Made by a program: the position numbers and the translations under genes. From NCBI GenBank assembly GCA_052034865.1, contig JBPOIC010000048.1:1-24547 (forward strand): a stretch of 24,547 nt of DNA, given 5' to 3'. Positions 16,226-24,497 of this stretch are shown here, piece by piece (the first letter of the stretch is position 1; each line of letters begins with the position of its first letter). This DNA is from JBPOIC01 sp052034865. GTDB lineage: Bacteria; UBA10199; JADFYH01. A model generated the notes under the pieces. It made no database searches. It had not been told where the DNA came from and saw only the letters and a list, made by a program, of their open reading frames with translations.

Positions 16226-17050
16226 TTACTGAACTTCAAACTCGCTCAGAATTTCCGGGCTTGCCAGGGCATACTCTTTTAAGCGGGATAAATCCTTTTT
16301 AACTTCTTCTGTTCGACCAAGTTTTTTGAGTACCCGCATATGAAGGATCACCGCCTGATCCCATTGAGAGTAATTCATATCGTTTTCAACGACCTGATCC
16401 AAAATTCCACAAACTGCCGCATAATCTCCATCGATCATATGACGAAGAGCCAATTGATGCTTGAAGGAAGCGACGGCTTCGGTTGTGGCCTGATCAAGGT
16501 TGGAAACATCGACCTTACTCAACACTGGCCGGTCGAGATCGGGAATCAGGCGCAGATTGGGATTCCAATCGCTCATATGAAAATTGGAAAAACGGGCCGT
16601 AGGCATGGGTGCGGGGGCATAAGCGACATCGGGATTAGGAGAAACCCCAAGAGTTTGCTGAGCTACAGAATTTGAAGATGGGCTAGAGAGATATCCCTGA
16701 TACACATACACTCCCACCAAGGTAAAAACAAATACAACGGCTGCAACACTGACGGGGTGAAGAATAAGACGGTTCAGCCATTCAGAAAAAAAACCGCTCT
16801 TTTTGTGAGGAATTTCAAGCTGGGATAGAACTTTCAAGGATAAAGCCGGAGGAACATCGATTTCGGGCAAGGATTCAAAGCGTTGATGAACCAGCTGATA
16901 ATCTTGATAAAGGGAGTAACAGGAAGAACAGGTTTTTAAATGGGATTGATCGGCCGGTGGAAGGTCGGTTTTTTGACCAGTTTCGAAATCATATATTTCG
17001 AAAATACGGGTCTGAATGGGATCACATAGAATGGAGTTTGATTCTTGCAT
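16226..17050 (-). CDS. Zinc-motif anti-sigma factor, membrane-anchored
   Basis: It sits directly downstream of the sigma factor gene, whose stop is 4 bases before this ATG, so the two are cotranscribed and coupled. Residues 37-44 carry the HxxxCxxC motif (HLKTCSSC) of zinc anti-sigma domains. A membrane helix covers about 98-117 (PVSVAAVVFVFTLVGVYVYQ). The C-terminal half, outside the membrane, is about 155 residues: a Pro/Ala-rich linker, then a helical part that resembles a pair of tetratricopeptide-like helices (ALRHMIDGDYAAVCGILDQV; AVILHMRVLKKLGRTEEV). By family knowledge it should hold the sigma factor inactive at the membrane until a signal. An in-frame ATG at 17077 would add nine residues overlapping the sigma gene. 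Confidence 0.88.
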   Translation of the reverse strand: MQESNSILCDPIQTRIFEIYDFETGQKTDLPPADQSHLKTCSSCYSLYQDYQLVHQRFESLPEIDVPPALSLKVLSQLEIPHKKSGFFSEWLNRLILHPVSVAAVVFVFTLVGVYVYQGYLSSPSSNSVAQQTLGVSPNPDVAYAPAPMPTARFSNFHMSDWNPNLRLIPDLDRPVLSKVDVSNLDQATTEAVASFKHQLALRHMIDGDYAAVCGILDQVVENDMNYSQWDQAVILHMRVLKKLGRTEEVKKDLSRLKEYALASPEILSEFEVQ

Positions 17051-17054
17051 AGGC

Positions 17055-17672
17055 CTATTCCGCGGCAACGCGTTCATTCGGATTTAGATCTTCATATCCG
17101 GTCTTTTCCAAATACTTTCGTAAACTTTCGGTCGCATAGCGCATCCGGCTTTTTACGGTATTCACTGAAACGCCGGTCAACTCTGCTATTTCTTCAAATT
17201 TAAGCCCGGCTTTTTCGCGCATGAGAAAAACTTCACGCTGATCCTCATTAATTTGAGCCAGGGCCTCTTCGACGATTTTTCCAACCTGTTGATCGGAGCT
17301 TTTTGAATCGGGAGCAGGTTTTTCAGCGGCAATCACATCATGGAGGGTTCGGGCATCCTCATAGAGAGGCTCATCCATCGACACATTGTGCCTTAAGCGT
17401 TTTTTGCGATGAACATCGATACAGAGATTGCGTACGATGGTGTAGAGCCAGGTGCTGAACTTTGCAGTCGGTTGATAGGTCGCCGCTGCCCGATGAAGTT
17501 TCATAAAGACGTCCTGAAAAACTTCTTCGCTTTCATCCCGGCTGCCAGTGTAGCGATAAATATAGTTAAAAACCCCCCGCTGATGCTTCTGAAACAAAAT
17601 CCGAAACGCCTGCACATCTCCCCTTTGATAAGCGGTCATCAACTCTTCATCGGTCATGGAAGGATTTTGCAT
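17055..17672 (-). CDS. ECF-type RNA polymerase sigma factor
   Basis: A group IV (extracytoplasmic function) sigma-70 family protein that directs RNA polymerase to a special promoter set. Region 2 spans about residues 10-90 (ELMTAYQRGDVQAFRILFQK, YRYTGSRDESEEVFQDVFMK, FSTWLYTIVRNLCIDVHRKK). Region 4 spans about 132-188 with the helix-turn-helix FEEIAELTGVSVNTVKSRMR. A linker with a DEPLYED stretch joins them. The chosen ATG at 17672 gives 205 residues and has TTGGAA upstream; a TTG at 17684 would add four residues. The anti-sigma gene follows at once. The genes it controls cannot be named from the sequence; self-regulation from the 152-bp upstream gap is common for this family but no promoter is clear. 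Confidence 0.93.
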   Translation of the reverse strand: MQNPSMTDEELMTAYQRGDVQAFRILFQKHQRGVFNYIYRYTGSRDESEEVFQDVFMKLHRAAATYQPTAKFSTWLYTIVRNLCIDVHRKKRLRHNVSMDEPLYEDARTLHDVIAAEKPAPDSKSSDQQVGKIVEEALAQINEDQREVFLMREKAGLKFEEIAELTGVSVNTVKSRMRYATESLRKYLEKTGYEDLNPNERVAAE

Positions 17673-17824
17673 GCAATATTCCAATTAGGATCAGCCTGAG
17701 CCGAAGGACTCTTTAATTTAAGGAATATATCGTTTTATGAATATTTATCCGTCCGAAAGTAAAAAAGTAGAGTCTAATCGGACGTTTTGCCTTCATCTGA
17801 AACTTTGATTTTCGTTCAACAGAT

Positions 17825-18619
17825 TTAATCCTGACTCAAGGCCTTTTTCAGCTCGGCAACTCGTGAAACCACTTTTTGAACTCCCGACTTTCCGTGATTT
17901 TCAAGCAATGATACCAGGGCAGAGCCAACGACAACCCCATCACCTGCATGAGACAAGCCACGCGCCTGCTCAGGCGTTTGAATTCCAAACCCAACACAGA
18001 CCGGAAGTTTTAAGCGTTTTCTGATTTTCTGAACATGAGATGAGATGGATTTTGGATCCGCAATTTTTCCACCCGTCACACCGGTCATGGAAACATAATA
18101 GACAAAACCCGAGGCATGAAGACGGATCTCCTGAATACGGCTGTCATCGGAGGTGGGTGCCAGAAGATAAATGAGGTTGAGACCATATTTTTTGGCAAAA
18201 CCATCCAGTTCCTGGGATTCTTCCGGAGGAAGATCCACCACAATCAATCCATCAACTCCAGCCTTTGCAGCCTGCTTACAGAATTTCTCACAACCCCACT
18301 GAAGAATGGGATTGTAGTAACCCATCAAAATAAGAGGAATCTGGGATTTCTTGCGAATTTTTTCAACGAGCGAAAAAATCAGTGGCAAAGTCGTTTTTTT
18401 CTGAAGGGCTCTTTCGGAGGCCCGTTGCAACACAGGGCCATCCGCCATGGGATCGGAAAAAGGAATTCCCAACTCGATCAGGTCAGCCCCAGCCTTGGCC
18501 ATCTCAAGCACCAGCTTTTCGGTCGTAGCCAAATTAGGATCTCCGGCGGTCACAAAAGTCACCAGGGCCTTTTGATTCTTCTGCTTTAAATTTTCAAATG
18601 TCGATTCAATCCGGCTCAT
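17825..18619 (-). CDS. trpA: Tryptophan synthase alpha subunit
   Basis: The alpha subunit splits indole-3-glycerol phosphate into indole and glyceraldehyde 3-phosphate and passes indole through a tunnel to TrpB. At 264 residues it has the standard length. Visible family blocks: ALVTFVTAGDP (18-28), LIELGIPFSDPMADGPVLQ with catalytic Glu49 and Asp60, GVDGLIVVDLPPEES, VYYVSMTGVTG and VCVGFGIQTPEQA. The ATG at 18619 follows GAGGA. It lies 16 bases after trpB, so the two form an operon in the usual trpBA order. No other trp gene is present in the window. Confidence 0.97.
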   Translation of the reverse strand: MSRIESTFENLKQKNQKALVTFVTAGDPNLATTEKLVLEMAKAGADLIELGIPFSDPMADGPVLQRASERALQKKTTLPLIFSLVEKIRKKSQIPLILMGYYNPILQWGCEKFCKQAAKAGVDGLIVVDLPPEESQELDGFAKKYGLNLIYLLAPTSDDSRIQEIRLHASGFVYYVSMTGVTGGKIADPKSISSHVQKIRKRLKLPVCVGFGIQTPEQARGLSHAGDGVVVGSALVSLLENHGKSGVQKVVSRVAELKKALSQD

Positions 18620-18635
18620 TAAAATCCTCTTCTTT

Positions 18636-19835
18636 TTAAAGCTCTACCCCTTTGACTTTGGCGATCGTCCCCATGTCTTTGTCTCCACGTCCGGAAAGAT
18701 TGATGACGACAATAAAATCTTTGGGAAGTTTTTTAGAAATCTTTTTGAGATAGGCAACCGCATGGGCCGATTCGAGGGCGGGAATGATCCCTTCGGTCTG
18801 AGAAAGCAGATCAAAACCTTCGATGACTTCTGCGTCAGTCACGGCGTGGTATTCGGCTCTTTGGGTTTCGAAAAGATAGCTATGTTCGGGTCCGATGCCA
18901 GGATAATCCAGCCCCGCAGATATCGAATGGGTCTCAATCACCTGGCCCTGGGCATTCTGTAACAAATACGATTTTGCACCATGTAAAACCCCTACCCGTC
19001 CCCCTAAAAGAGTTGCTGCGTGTTTGCCAGATCGAATTCCGGAGCCCCCTGCCTCAACTCCGATCAGCTGGACTTTTGAATCGGAAATAAAAGGATAAAA
19101 AAGACCCATCGCATTCGACCCACCGCCCACACAGGCAATCAGCGCATTGGGCAATCGGCCTTCTGATTTTAAAATCTGTTTTTTGACTTCAAGACCGATG
19201 ATCGACTGAAAATCGCGGACCATCATGGGATAGGGATGAGGACCGGTGACGGATCCAATGCAGTAATAAGTTGTACGGATGTTGGTAATCCAGTCTCGCA
19301 GGGCTTCATTGAGGGCGTCTTTTAAGGTTTTGGATCCGCTCGTGACGGATATCACCTGAGCGCCTAACAATTTCATTCGAAAAACATTGAGGGATTGGCG
19401 ATGGACATCTTCTTCGCCCATGAACACATCGCAGGTAAGCCCTTTGAGAGCACAGAGTGTAGCCGTAGCGACTCCATGTTGACCCGCTCCCGTTTCAGCA
19501 ATGATGCGTTTCTTGCCCATGCGCTCAGCCAGGAGGATTTGACCCAAGGTGTTATTCACCTTGTGAGCACCGGTATGACAAAGATCTTCGCGTTTAAGAT
19601 AGATCTTTATTTTTCCCAATTTTTCGGAAAGGCGTTTGGCAAAATAAAGTGGCGTGGGACGACCAATGTAGGATGCGGCAAGCTCACTGAATTCTTTTTT
19701 AAAGGAAGGATCCTTGCGAATTTTTTGATAGGCCTGCTCCAGCTCAATTAGAGCAGGCATCAGGGTTTCAGCGACATAGCGGCCCCCAAAAATCCCAAAG
19801 TGGCCCCTGATATCTGGTAATGCAGAAGGTTTCAT
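18636..19835 (-). CDS. trpB: Tryptophan synthase beta subunit
   Basis: A pyridoxal-phosphate enzyme that joins indole and serine to make tryptophan, in an alpha2beta2 complex with TrpA. The 399 residues include the PLP lysine Lys92 in HTGAHKVNN, catalytic Glu114 in ETGAGQHGVATAT, the phosphate-binding GGGSNAMG (237-244), and the C-terminal NLSGRGDKDM. The N terminus DIRGHFGIFGGRYVAETLMP is typical of TrpB1, the form that pairs with TrpA. It is the first gene of trpBA; a 102-bp gap containing an inverted repeat separates it from the upstream DUF1015 gene. No strong ribosome binding site is visible before the ATG at 19835. Confidence 0.97.
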   Translation of the reverse strand: MKPSALPDIRGHFGIFGGRYVAETLMPALIELEQAYQKIRKDPSFKKEFSELAASYIGRPTPLYFAKRLSEKLGKIKIYLKREDLCHTGAHKVNNTLGQILLAERMGKKRIIAETGAGQHGVATATLCALKGLTCDVFMGEEDVHRQSLNVFRMKLLGAQVISVTSGSKTLKDALNEALRDWITNIRTTYYCIGSVTGPHPYPMMVRDFQSIIGLEVKKQILKSEGRLPNALIACVGGGSNAMGLFYPFISDSKVQLIGVEAGGSGIRSGKHAATLLGGRVGVLHGAKSYLLQNAQGQVIETHSISAGLDYPGIGPEHSYLFETQRAEYHAVTDAEVIEGFDLLSQTEGIIPALESAHAVAYLKKISKKLPKDFIVVINLSGRGDKDMGTIAKVKGVEL

Positions 19836-19849
19836 AGTTTGATTTTTCT

Positions 19850-19886
19850 GATTCCAATTAAGAATGTTCTTGTCTGTGTGGGAATC
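19850..19886. promoter_or_regulatory. Two-tier inverted repeat in the trpB leader
   Basis: The outer arms GATTCC (19850-19855) and GGAATC (19881-19886) enclose an inner palindrome AAGAA-TG-TTCTT (19860-19871). It ends 14 bases before the trpB start codon. It could be an RNA hairpin or an operator controlling trpBA. No leader peptide with Trp codons and no T-tract is visible, so classical trp attenuation is not supported. Confidence 0.35.
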
Positions 19887-19937
19887 AATCCTCTTTCAGA
19901 TCTTTAAAAACCCCAAATTGTCGATGGAGAAAAGCGT

Positions 19938-21251
19938 CTAGATCTCATTCACCACCAAACCGGTAAGAAGCTTTGGGTAAAAAAACGTCGACTTGTGGGG
20001 CATGCGCTCACCGATGTTCGAAATCGCTTCAACCTGAGTGATTTTGGTGGGATTCATCAAGAAGGCCGCCTGGGCATTTCCTTCAAAGACATTTTTCAGG
20101 GCTTCCTTGGCTTCCTTGACATAGTGGATCTTGATCGAATCATGCTCTTCGCCGATCTCCACGCCAAAGACATGAGGAATGAGATACTGATGAAGAATCG
20201 TCACATCGAGCTCGCGTACCGCAGGCTGAAGTTTTGAAAGCTCAGGAATTTTGGAAAGTTTTGCCGTATCGGTTGAAAGCAATAAAAGCGAGCCGTTTTT
20301 TAAAGCCACCAAAAAGGCATAATGTGTATTTGAGAGCTGAGCCAATTTCTCCTGCGCCTGCATGGACTGCTCTTTCGAAAACTCACTCACTTCAAAAAAC
20401 TTCTGGGCACGCTCCAGAATTTCATCCCGTAAGAGCGAAATAGCCACATTAAGCACACGATGGGTCGGCAAAATGATCAGCCCTTCATCTTCCATTCCAC
20501 AACAATACATCATCACAGAGTTGAAGGCTTCTTCTCCTGTAACGGAAGCCGCCTCCGAGCGTCTGAAATCGCGATAAGCGAGAGCCGTCTCATAGCGATG
20601 ATGCCCATCGGCAATCAGAATGGTTTTGGATTCCATGAGATGATCGACTTCAGCCTGGATTTGGGAGTCCGAAACACCCCAGAGCTGATGGCGATTGCCG
20701 TCGTCGGTTACAATATCGATGAGTGGTTTTTTGGTTGGACTTGATTCAAGGAGTGTCTGCACTTTTTTGGCAGGGTCAGAATAAATCCCGAAGATACAGG
20801 AAAGATTTGCCTGGGTTGCCTTGATCAGATGGAGACGATCGGCCTTGGGACCCGCAAAAGTATATTCGTGCGGACGAATTTTTCCACTTTCGAAATTCTC
20901 CAGCCTTCGAAGGGCGATAAATCCTTTGCGAGTGAGAGAAGTTCCGTCGTCGAGTTTATAAGTTTGATGGTAAACGTAGATTTGTGGAGTGGTATCTTTC
21001 TGAAACACACCGCCTGCTTTCCAATCTTTCAAATATTGCTGGGCGGCTTCGTATTTGGTGATGCCACGGGAAGATCCATCTTCTTCTTTGGTCAGAATGA
21101 GACGAATCACATTGTAAGGATTTCGGTCATACAAAACCTGCCGATACTGATCGTCGATCACGTCATAGGGCGGGGCCATGATATCGGCAAGATTTTCAAT
21201 TTTTTGGGCCTCATAACGTAGTCCCTGAAAGGGGGAGATGGTACGTGTCAT
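19938..21251 (-). CDS. DUF1015 family protein
   Basis: The N terminus ISPFQGLRYEAQKIENLADIMAPPYDVID (6-33) and the block LIADGHHRYETALAYRDF (212-229) are signatures of the DUF1015 family, as are YHQTY, RKGFIALRRLENFESGKIRPHE and THRVLN-type segments further on. At 437 residues it has the family's usual length. The family is widespread and its biochemical role is not established to my knowledge; the GHHRY block suggests a nucleotide- or phosphate-handling active site, which is an inference. Its ATG overlaps the tsaC stop by the ATGA arrangement (21248-21251), so the two genes are translationally coupled. trpB follows 102 bases downstream. Confidence 0.93.
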   Translation of the reverse strand: MTRTISPFQGLRYEAQKIENLADIMAPPYDVIDDQYRQVLYDRNPYNVIRLILTKEEDGSSRGITKYEAAQQYLKDWKAGGVFQKDTTPQIYVYHQTYKLDDGTSLTRKGFIALRRLENFESGKIRPHEYTFAGPKADRLHLIKATQANLSCIFGIYSDPAKKVQTLLESSPTKKPLIDIVTDDGNRHQLWGVSDSQIQAEVDHLMESKTILIADGHHRYETALAYRDFRRSEAASVTGEEAFNSVMMYCCGMEDEGLIILPTHRVLNVAISLLRDEILERAQKFFEVSEFSKEQSMQAQEKLAQLSNTHYAFLVALKNGSLLLLSTDTAKLSKIPELSKLQPAVRELDVTILHQYLIPHVFGVEIGEEHDSIKIHYVKEAKEALKNVFEGNAQAAFLMNPTKITQVEAISNIGERMPHKSTFFYPKLLTGLVVNEI

Positions 21252-21862
21252 AAACTTTGCAATTCTCCTTTTTTAATTAAGCCTTCGCGAATCATCTGCG
21301 GAGGAAATTGAGTCACATCGATAATTGTAGAAGTTGTTAAAGAGGAAAGAAACCCTGCATCGACAATTCCATCGACACGAAGTCCGTAACTCAACAACTC
21401 GTTTGCCGATTGAGCCGCTGGTTTTCCGGACGGATTAGCACTCGTCGTGGTGAGCGGCAAGCCCAAACCTTCAACAAGTTTCTGGGCGATGGGATTGCTG
21501 GAAACACGCAGGGCGATATTTCCGGATCCTCCCAGAAGCTCTGGAGGGAATACCTGAACTGCTTTAAAGATAAGAGTCAGTGGTCCCGGCCAAAATCGAT
21601 TCATCCACTCCTTCACCTGAGGAGAAATCCTATCGACCCCTTCGATGTATTTTGAAAGTTCCTCCCTGCTTTGGAGCAAAACAGGAATGGCCATGCTCTC
21701 AGGACGCCCTTTGATCTCGTAAAGCCGGTGAACCGCAAGAGCATCAAGTGCATTGCACCCCAGCCCATAAACCGTCTCGGTAGGATATGCAATCACTCCA
21801 CCCTGTTTTAAAATCTGAATCGCCTGGAAAATATCCACGCGGGGAGCATCTATGAAGCTCAT
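21248..21862 (-). CDS. tsaC: Threonylcarbamoyl-AMP synthase (TsaC/Sua5/YrdC family)
   Basis: The enzyme makes threonylcarbamoyl-adenylate from threonine, bicarbonate and ATP for the t6A37 modification of tRNAs that read ANN codons. The 204-residue protein consists of the YrdC domain only, without the extra C-terminal domain of Sua5. Signatures are GGVIAYPTETVYGLGCNA (21-38), YEIKGRPESM, WPGPLTLIF, ALRVSSNPIAQKL and TTTSANPSGKPAAQSANEL, ending with IREGLI. The gene lies 26 bases downstream of rpe and overlaps the DUF1015 gene by 4 bp, so it sits inside one operon with def, fmt and rpe. Confidence 0.95.
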   Translation of the reverse strand: MSFIDAPRVDIFQAIQILKQGGVIAYPTETVYGLGCNALDALAVHRLYEIKGRPESMAIPVLLQSREELSKYIEGVDRISPQVKEWMNRFWPGPLTLIFKAVQVFPPELLGGSGNIALRVSSNPIAQKLVEGLGLPLTTTSANPSGKPAAQSANELLSYGLRVDGIVDAGFLSSLTTSTIIDVTQFPPQMIREGLIKKGELQSL

Positions 21863-21888
21863 TTTATTTTTACTCTCTTTTAAAAAAT

Positions 21889-22539
21889 TCAGATTTGCTT
21901 CTTAAGCTCACGAATGATCTGCTCATAATTTTTTTCCTGAAAAATTCCGCTCCCGACGACAAAGACATCGACCCCTGCCTGAGAAATTTCATGGATGTTG
22001 TTTTTTTTGATCCCTCCATCCATCTCAATCAAAAAAGAAAGACCGCGATCCTTTCGGATTTTGGCTAGACGCTGGGCCTTAGGAAGGGCACTGGGAATAA
22101 AACTCTGCCCGCCAAACCCTGGGTTCACACTCATCAGCAAGACCATATCGACTTCTTCCAGGACATATTCGATGGAATCCAGAGAGGTGTGAGGATTGAG
22201 AGCCACAGCAGGTTTGGCGCCCAATTTTCTAATTTGCGTAAGCGTTCGGTGCAGATGTCGACAGGCCTCTACATGAACCGTGAGGTAATCCGCTCCTGCT
22301 TTAACAAATTCTTCCGAATACAAATCCGGATTTTCGATCATGAGATGGACATCCAAAACCGTTTTAGCATGAGGACGAATTTTCTCGACGACGAGTGGAC
22401 CGATCGTCAGGTTAGGAACAAAATGTCCATCCATTACATCTATGTGAATCCAGTCTGAACCGGCAGATTCGACGGCGCGAACTTCTTCTCCGAGCTTTGC
22501 AAAATCTGCAGACAAAATCGAAGCCGCAACTTTTTTCAT
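21889..22539 (-). CDS. rpe: Ribulose-phosphate 3-epimerase
   Basis: A metal-dependent TIM-barrel enzyme that interconverts ribulose 5-phosphate and xylulose 5-phosphate in the pentose phosphate pathway. The 216 residues are the normal length. Key blocks are ASILSADFAKLGEEV (6-20), WIHIDVMDGHFVPNLTIGP (30-48, His32 and Asp34), DVHLMIENP (63-71, His65), MSVNPGFGGQSFI (136-148) and EMDGGI (172-177, Asp174). These are the metal ligands and catalytic Asp pair. The ATG at 22539 has AAGGA with 7-8 base spacing. It lies 34 bases after fmt and 26 bases before tsaC. Confidence 0.97.
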   Translation of the reverse strand: MKKVAASILSADFAKLGEEVRAVESAGSDWIHIDVMDGHFVPNLTIGPLVVEKIRPHAKTVLDVHLMIENPDLYSEEFVKAGADYLTVHVEACRHLHRTLTQIRKLGAKPAVALNPHTSLDSIEYVLEEVDMVLLMSVNPGFGGQSFIPSALPKAQRLAKIRKDRGLSFLIEMDGGIKKNNIHEISQAGVDVFVVGSGIFQEKNYEQIIRELKKQI

Positions 22540-22573
22540 GAAGTCATCCTTGTTTTAAAAACCGAATTTTCGT

Positions 22574-23512
22574 TTATTCGAATTTTTTTCCCACCACGAC
22601 CCCATCCCTTGAACCACGGGCATATTCAGACGCCTGCATTCTTTTTTTCGATTCAGGCTGAACTTCTTTTAAAATCAGATCTCCTTCTTTGCAGGCAACC
22701 TGAATGCCTTCATCATGGATGGCAACGATTTCCCCAGGGGATGATCGAGAAGATTTTGAGGAGGATAAATTCACCTGAAATACCTTCAGACGCTGCCCAT
22801 TTAAAAAGGTATAGGCCACCGGCCAGGGATTCATCGCTCGGACTTTTAGAGAAACCTTTGCTGCGGGCTGATTCCAATCAATCTGCGCCTGCTCTTTTCG
22901 AATGAGCGGAGCCAGCGTTACATCGTCGGAGTTTTGTTCCATCAAATGAATGGCTCCACTTTCAATTTCCGAAAGCGCCTCGTTGAGAAGAGGACTCGCG
23001 AGATGTGCCAATCTCTCTTCGAGCTCGCCTGCTGTTTCATCATCACCAATCAAAACCCGCTCCTGACACAGGACAGGTCCGGCATCAAGCTCTTCTACAA
23101 CCTTCATAATCGTAACACCTGTTTCCGAATCGCCATTAGAAATCGCAGAAGCCACACAGGAGGAACCTCGGTATTTGGGAAGAAGTGAAAAGTGAACATT
23201 CCAGCATCCCAAAGGAGCGAGCTGAAGAAGATCAGAAGGAAGAATGCGCCCATAGGCAGCCACCACACTCACGTCGGGTTTTAGATTTCGAAGCTCATCA
23301 TGTAAGGAAGGATCTTTTAGGCGTGTAGGTTGGAAAATTTTTAAAGAATGAATTTCTGAAAATGCTTTAACGGGGGGAGGAGTTAAAATCTGACCACGCC
23401 CAGCAGGTTTATCGGGCTGGGTAAGAACGCCGCAAATCGAGTGCCCCGCATGAATGAGTCCCTGTAAAATCGTAACTGAAACGGCCGGTGAGCCCATGAA
23501 AAGAATTCGCAT
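22574..23512 (-). CDS. fmt: Methionyl-tRNA formyltransferase
   Basis: The enzyme formylates Met-tRNA(fMet) with 10-formyl-tetrahydrofolate for translation initiation. The start at 23512 (MRILFMGSPAVSVTIL) gives 312 residues, the family norm; an in-frame ATG at 23587 would add 25 residues without homology support. The formyltransferase core shows TQPDKPAGRG (31-40), the NVHFSLLPKYRGSS block (105-118, Asn105 and His107) and GVTIMKVVEELDAGPVL (132-148, Asp143). The C-terminal domain (AMNPWPVAYTFLNGQRLKVF) is complete. It follows def by 89 bases, the classic def-fmt pair; rsmB, often next, is absent. Confidence 0.96.
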   Translation of the reverse strand: MRILFMGSPAVSVTILQGLIHAGHSICGVLTQPDKPAGRGQILTPPPVKAFSEIHSLKIFQPTRLKDPSLHDELRNLKPDVSVVAAYGRILPSDLLQLAPLGCWNVHFSLLPKYRGSSCVASAISNGDSETGVTIMKVVEELDAGPVLCQERVLIGDDETAGELEERLAHLASPLLNEALSEIESGAIHLMEQNSDDVTLAPLIRKEQAQIDWNQPAAKVSLKVRAMNPWPVAYTFLNGQRLKVFQVNLSSSKSSRSSPGEIVAIHDEGIQVACKEGDLILKEVQPESKKRMQASEYARGSRDGVVVGKKFE

Positions 23513-23601
23513 AATTTGGAATAAGTGATTTAAAAAACAGGATTCAAAAGTAAACAATATCTCTCTGAAGACAGACTTTTTAATCATCAGATCATCTGCA
23601 A

Positions 23602-24123
23602 TTATCTCACGGCCGGCTGACCTTCGGAGCGATGGATCTTCTTTTTGTAAAGACCCTGCTTGAGTCGACTGAGCTTATCGAAGATCAAAATCCCCTCCAA
23701 ATGATCGATCTCGTGCTGGATACACACGGCCATCAGGTCTTCAACCTTCATTTTCTCTTCTTTACCTAATCGGTCCTGAAACTGGACTTCAATGATTTTT
23801 GAGCGCTTTACAGGCACTAACAAATCCGGACAGGAAAGACACCCCTCTTCCCAAACGATCTCCCCTTCTTTTGAGAGAATGACGGGATTGACCAGGACTT
23901 TGGGATCCCTTTTGATCACCTCTCCCTCCTGAATACCGATATCCATGACCAAAAAACGCTGAAAAATCCCAACCTGAATTGCTGCCAGACCAATCCCAGG
24001 GGCGGCATACATGATTTGAAACATTTGATCGATTTGATCCTGAAGCTCATCCCCAAAATCGATGACGGGAGAACATTTCTGACGCAGGCGCTTATCTGGA
24101 AATTTTAGTATTTCAAGCTTCAT
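23602..24123 (-). CDS. def: Peptide deformylase
   Basis: A metalloenzyme that removes the formyl group from nascent proteins, the partner activity of fmt. The start at 24123 (MKLEILKFPDKRLRQKC) gives 173 residues; a GTG at 24138 would add five. The three motifs are complete: GIGLAAIQVG (43-52, Gln50), EEGCLSCPD (92-100, Cys95 ligand) and QHEIDHLEGILIFDKL (136-151, His137 and His141 ligands, Glu138 catalytic). GGTGAG lies about 12 bases upstream, a rather long spacing. It is the first gene of the minus-strand run and diverges from the Cys-rich gene at 24270. Confidence 0.96.
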   Translation of the reverse strand: MKLEILKFPDKRLRQKCSPVIDFGDELQDQIDQMFQIMYAAPGIGLAAIQVGIFQRFLVMDIGIQEGEVIKRDPKVLVNPVILSKEGEIVWEEGCLSCPDLLVPVKRSKIIEVQFQDRLGKEEKMKVEDLMAVCIQHEIDHLEGILIFDKLSRLKQGLYKKKIHRSEGQPAVR

Positions 24124-24205
24124 AATATTGTGGCTCACCCATAAAAAATCTGTTTGAATAAATTAAGTAGTATTGGAAATCCCAAAATAATGAGGATTAG
24201 CCAAC

Positions 24206-24225
24206 CCATTATTTGATAATAATGG
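24206..24225. other. Inverted repeat in the def / Cys-rich divergent region
   Basis: The perfect 7-bp arms CCATTAT and ATAATGG flank a 6-base loop. It lies in the 146-bp AT-rich gap between two divergent genes, so an operator is possible, but AT-rich inverted repeats of this size can arise by chance. Confidence 0.3.
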
Positions 24226-24269
24226 AAAAGTTAAAAACATTTCAATCATAGCAAGGCGCGGAGATAACC

Positions 24270-24497
24270 ATGTCGAAACATCTTTTTATCAAACTCTCTT
24301 TTCTGATCTTTCTAACCCTTCTTATCCATCAAACCTCCCAAGCTCATGTTGGCAGCACTTGCTCAACCCATGCCGAGTGTAACGCAAATCCCTCCAATAT
24401 TTGTGTCCAGGAAATCTGCCAAAAAGCCCTGACGTTACCTGGCGAACCCAGCGCGCCGTGGCTTTGGGCTTGTTTCAAACCCGACCCAAATCAATAG
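24270..24497 (+). CDS. Small secreted Cys-rich protein, ending at an in-frame amber codon
   Basis: I do not recognise a family. A Sec signal peptide covers residues 1-25 (core LSFLIFLTLLIH, cleavage after SQA). The mature part has a short Cys-containing module, HVGSTCSTHAECNANPSN then ICVQEIC, similar in style to the Cys-rich modules of secreted or lipoprotein-anchored proteins of environmental bacteria. The ATG at 24270 has GGAG with 7-base spacing, a good ribosome binding site. The frame stops at TAG (24495-24497), giving 75 residues. After the TAG the same frame stays open to the window end and reads NNTQCACNACGKGVCE, again Cys-rich. The true gene may therefore be longer, interrupted by a nonsense mutation, a sequencing error or suppressed stop. 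Confidence 0.65.
   Translation: MSKHLFIKLSFLIFLTLLIHQTSQAHVGSTCSTHAECNANPSNICVQEICQKALTLPGEPSAPWLWACFKPDPNQ

Noticed and set aside
17752..17790. GTCCGA...TCGGAC inverted repeat upstream of the sigma gene
   Set aside because: The arms are only 6 bp with a loop of about 20 bases, and no matching ECF promoter elements could be placed, so it was not listed as a site.
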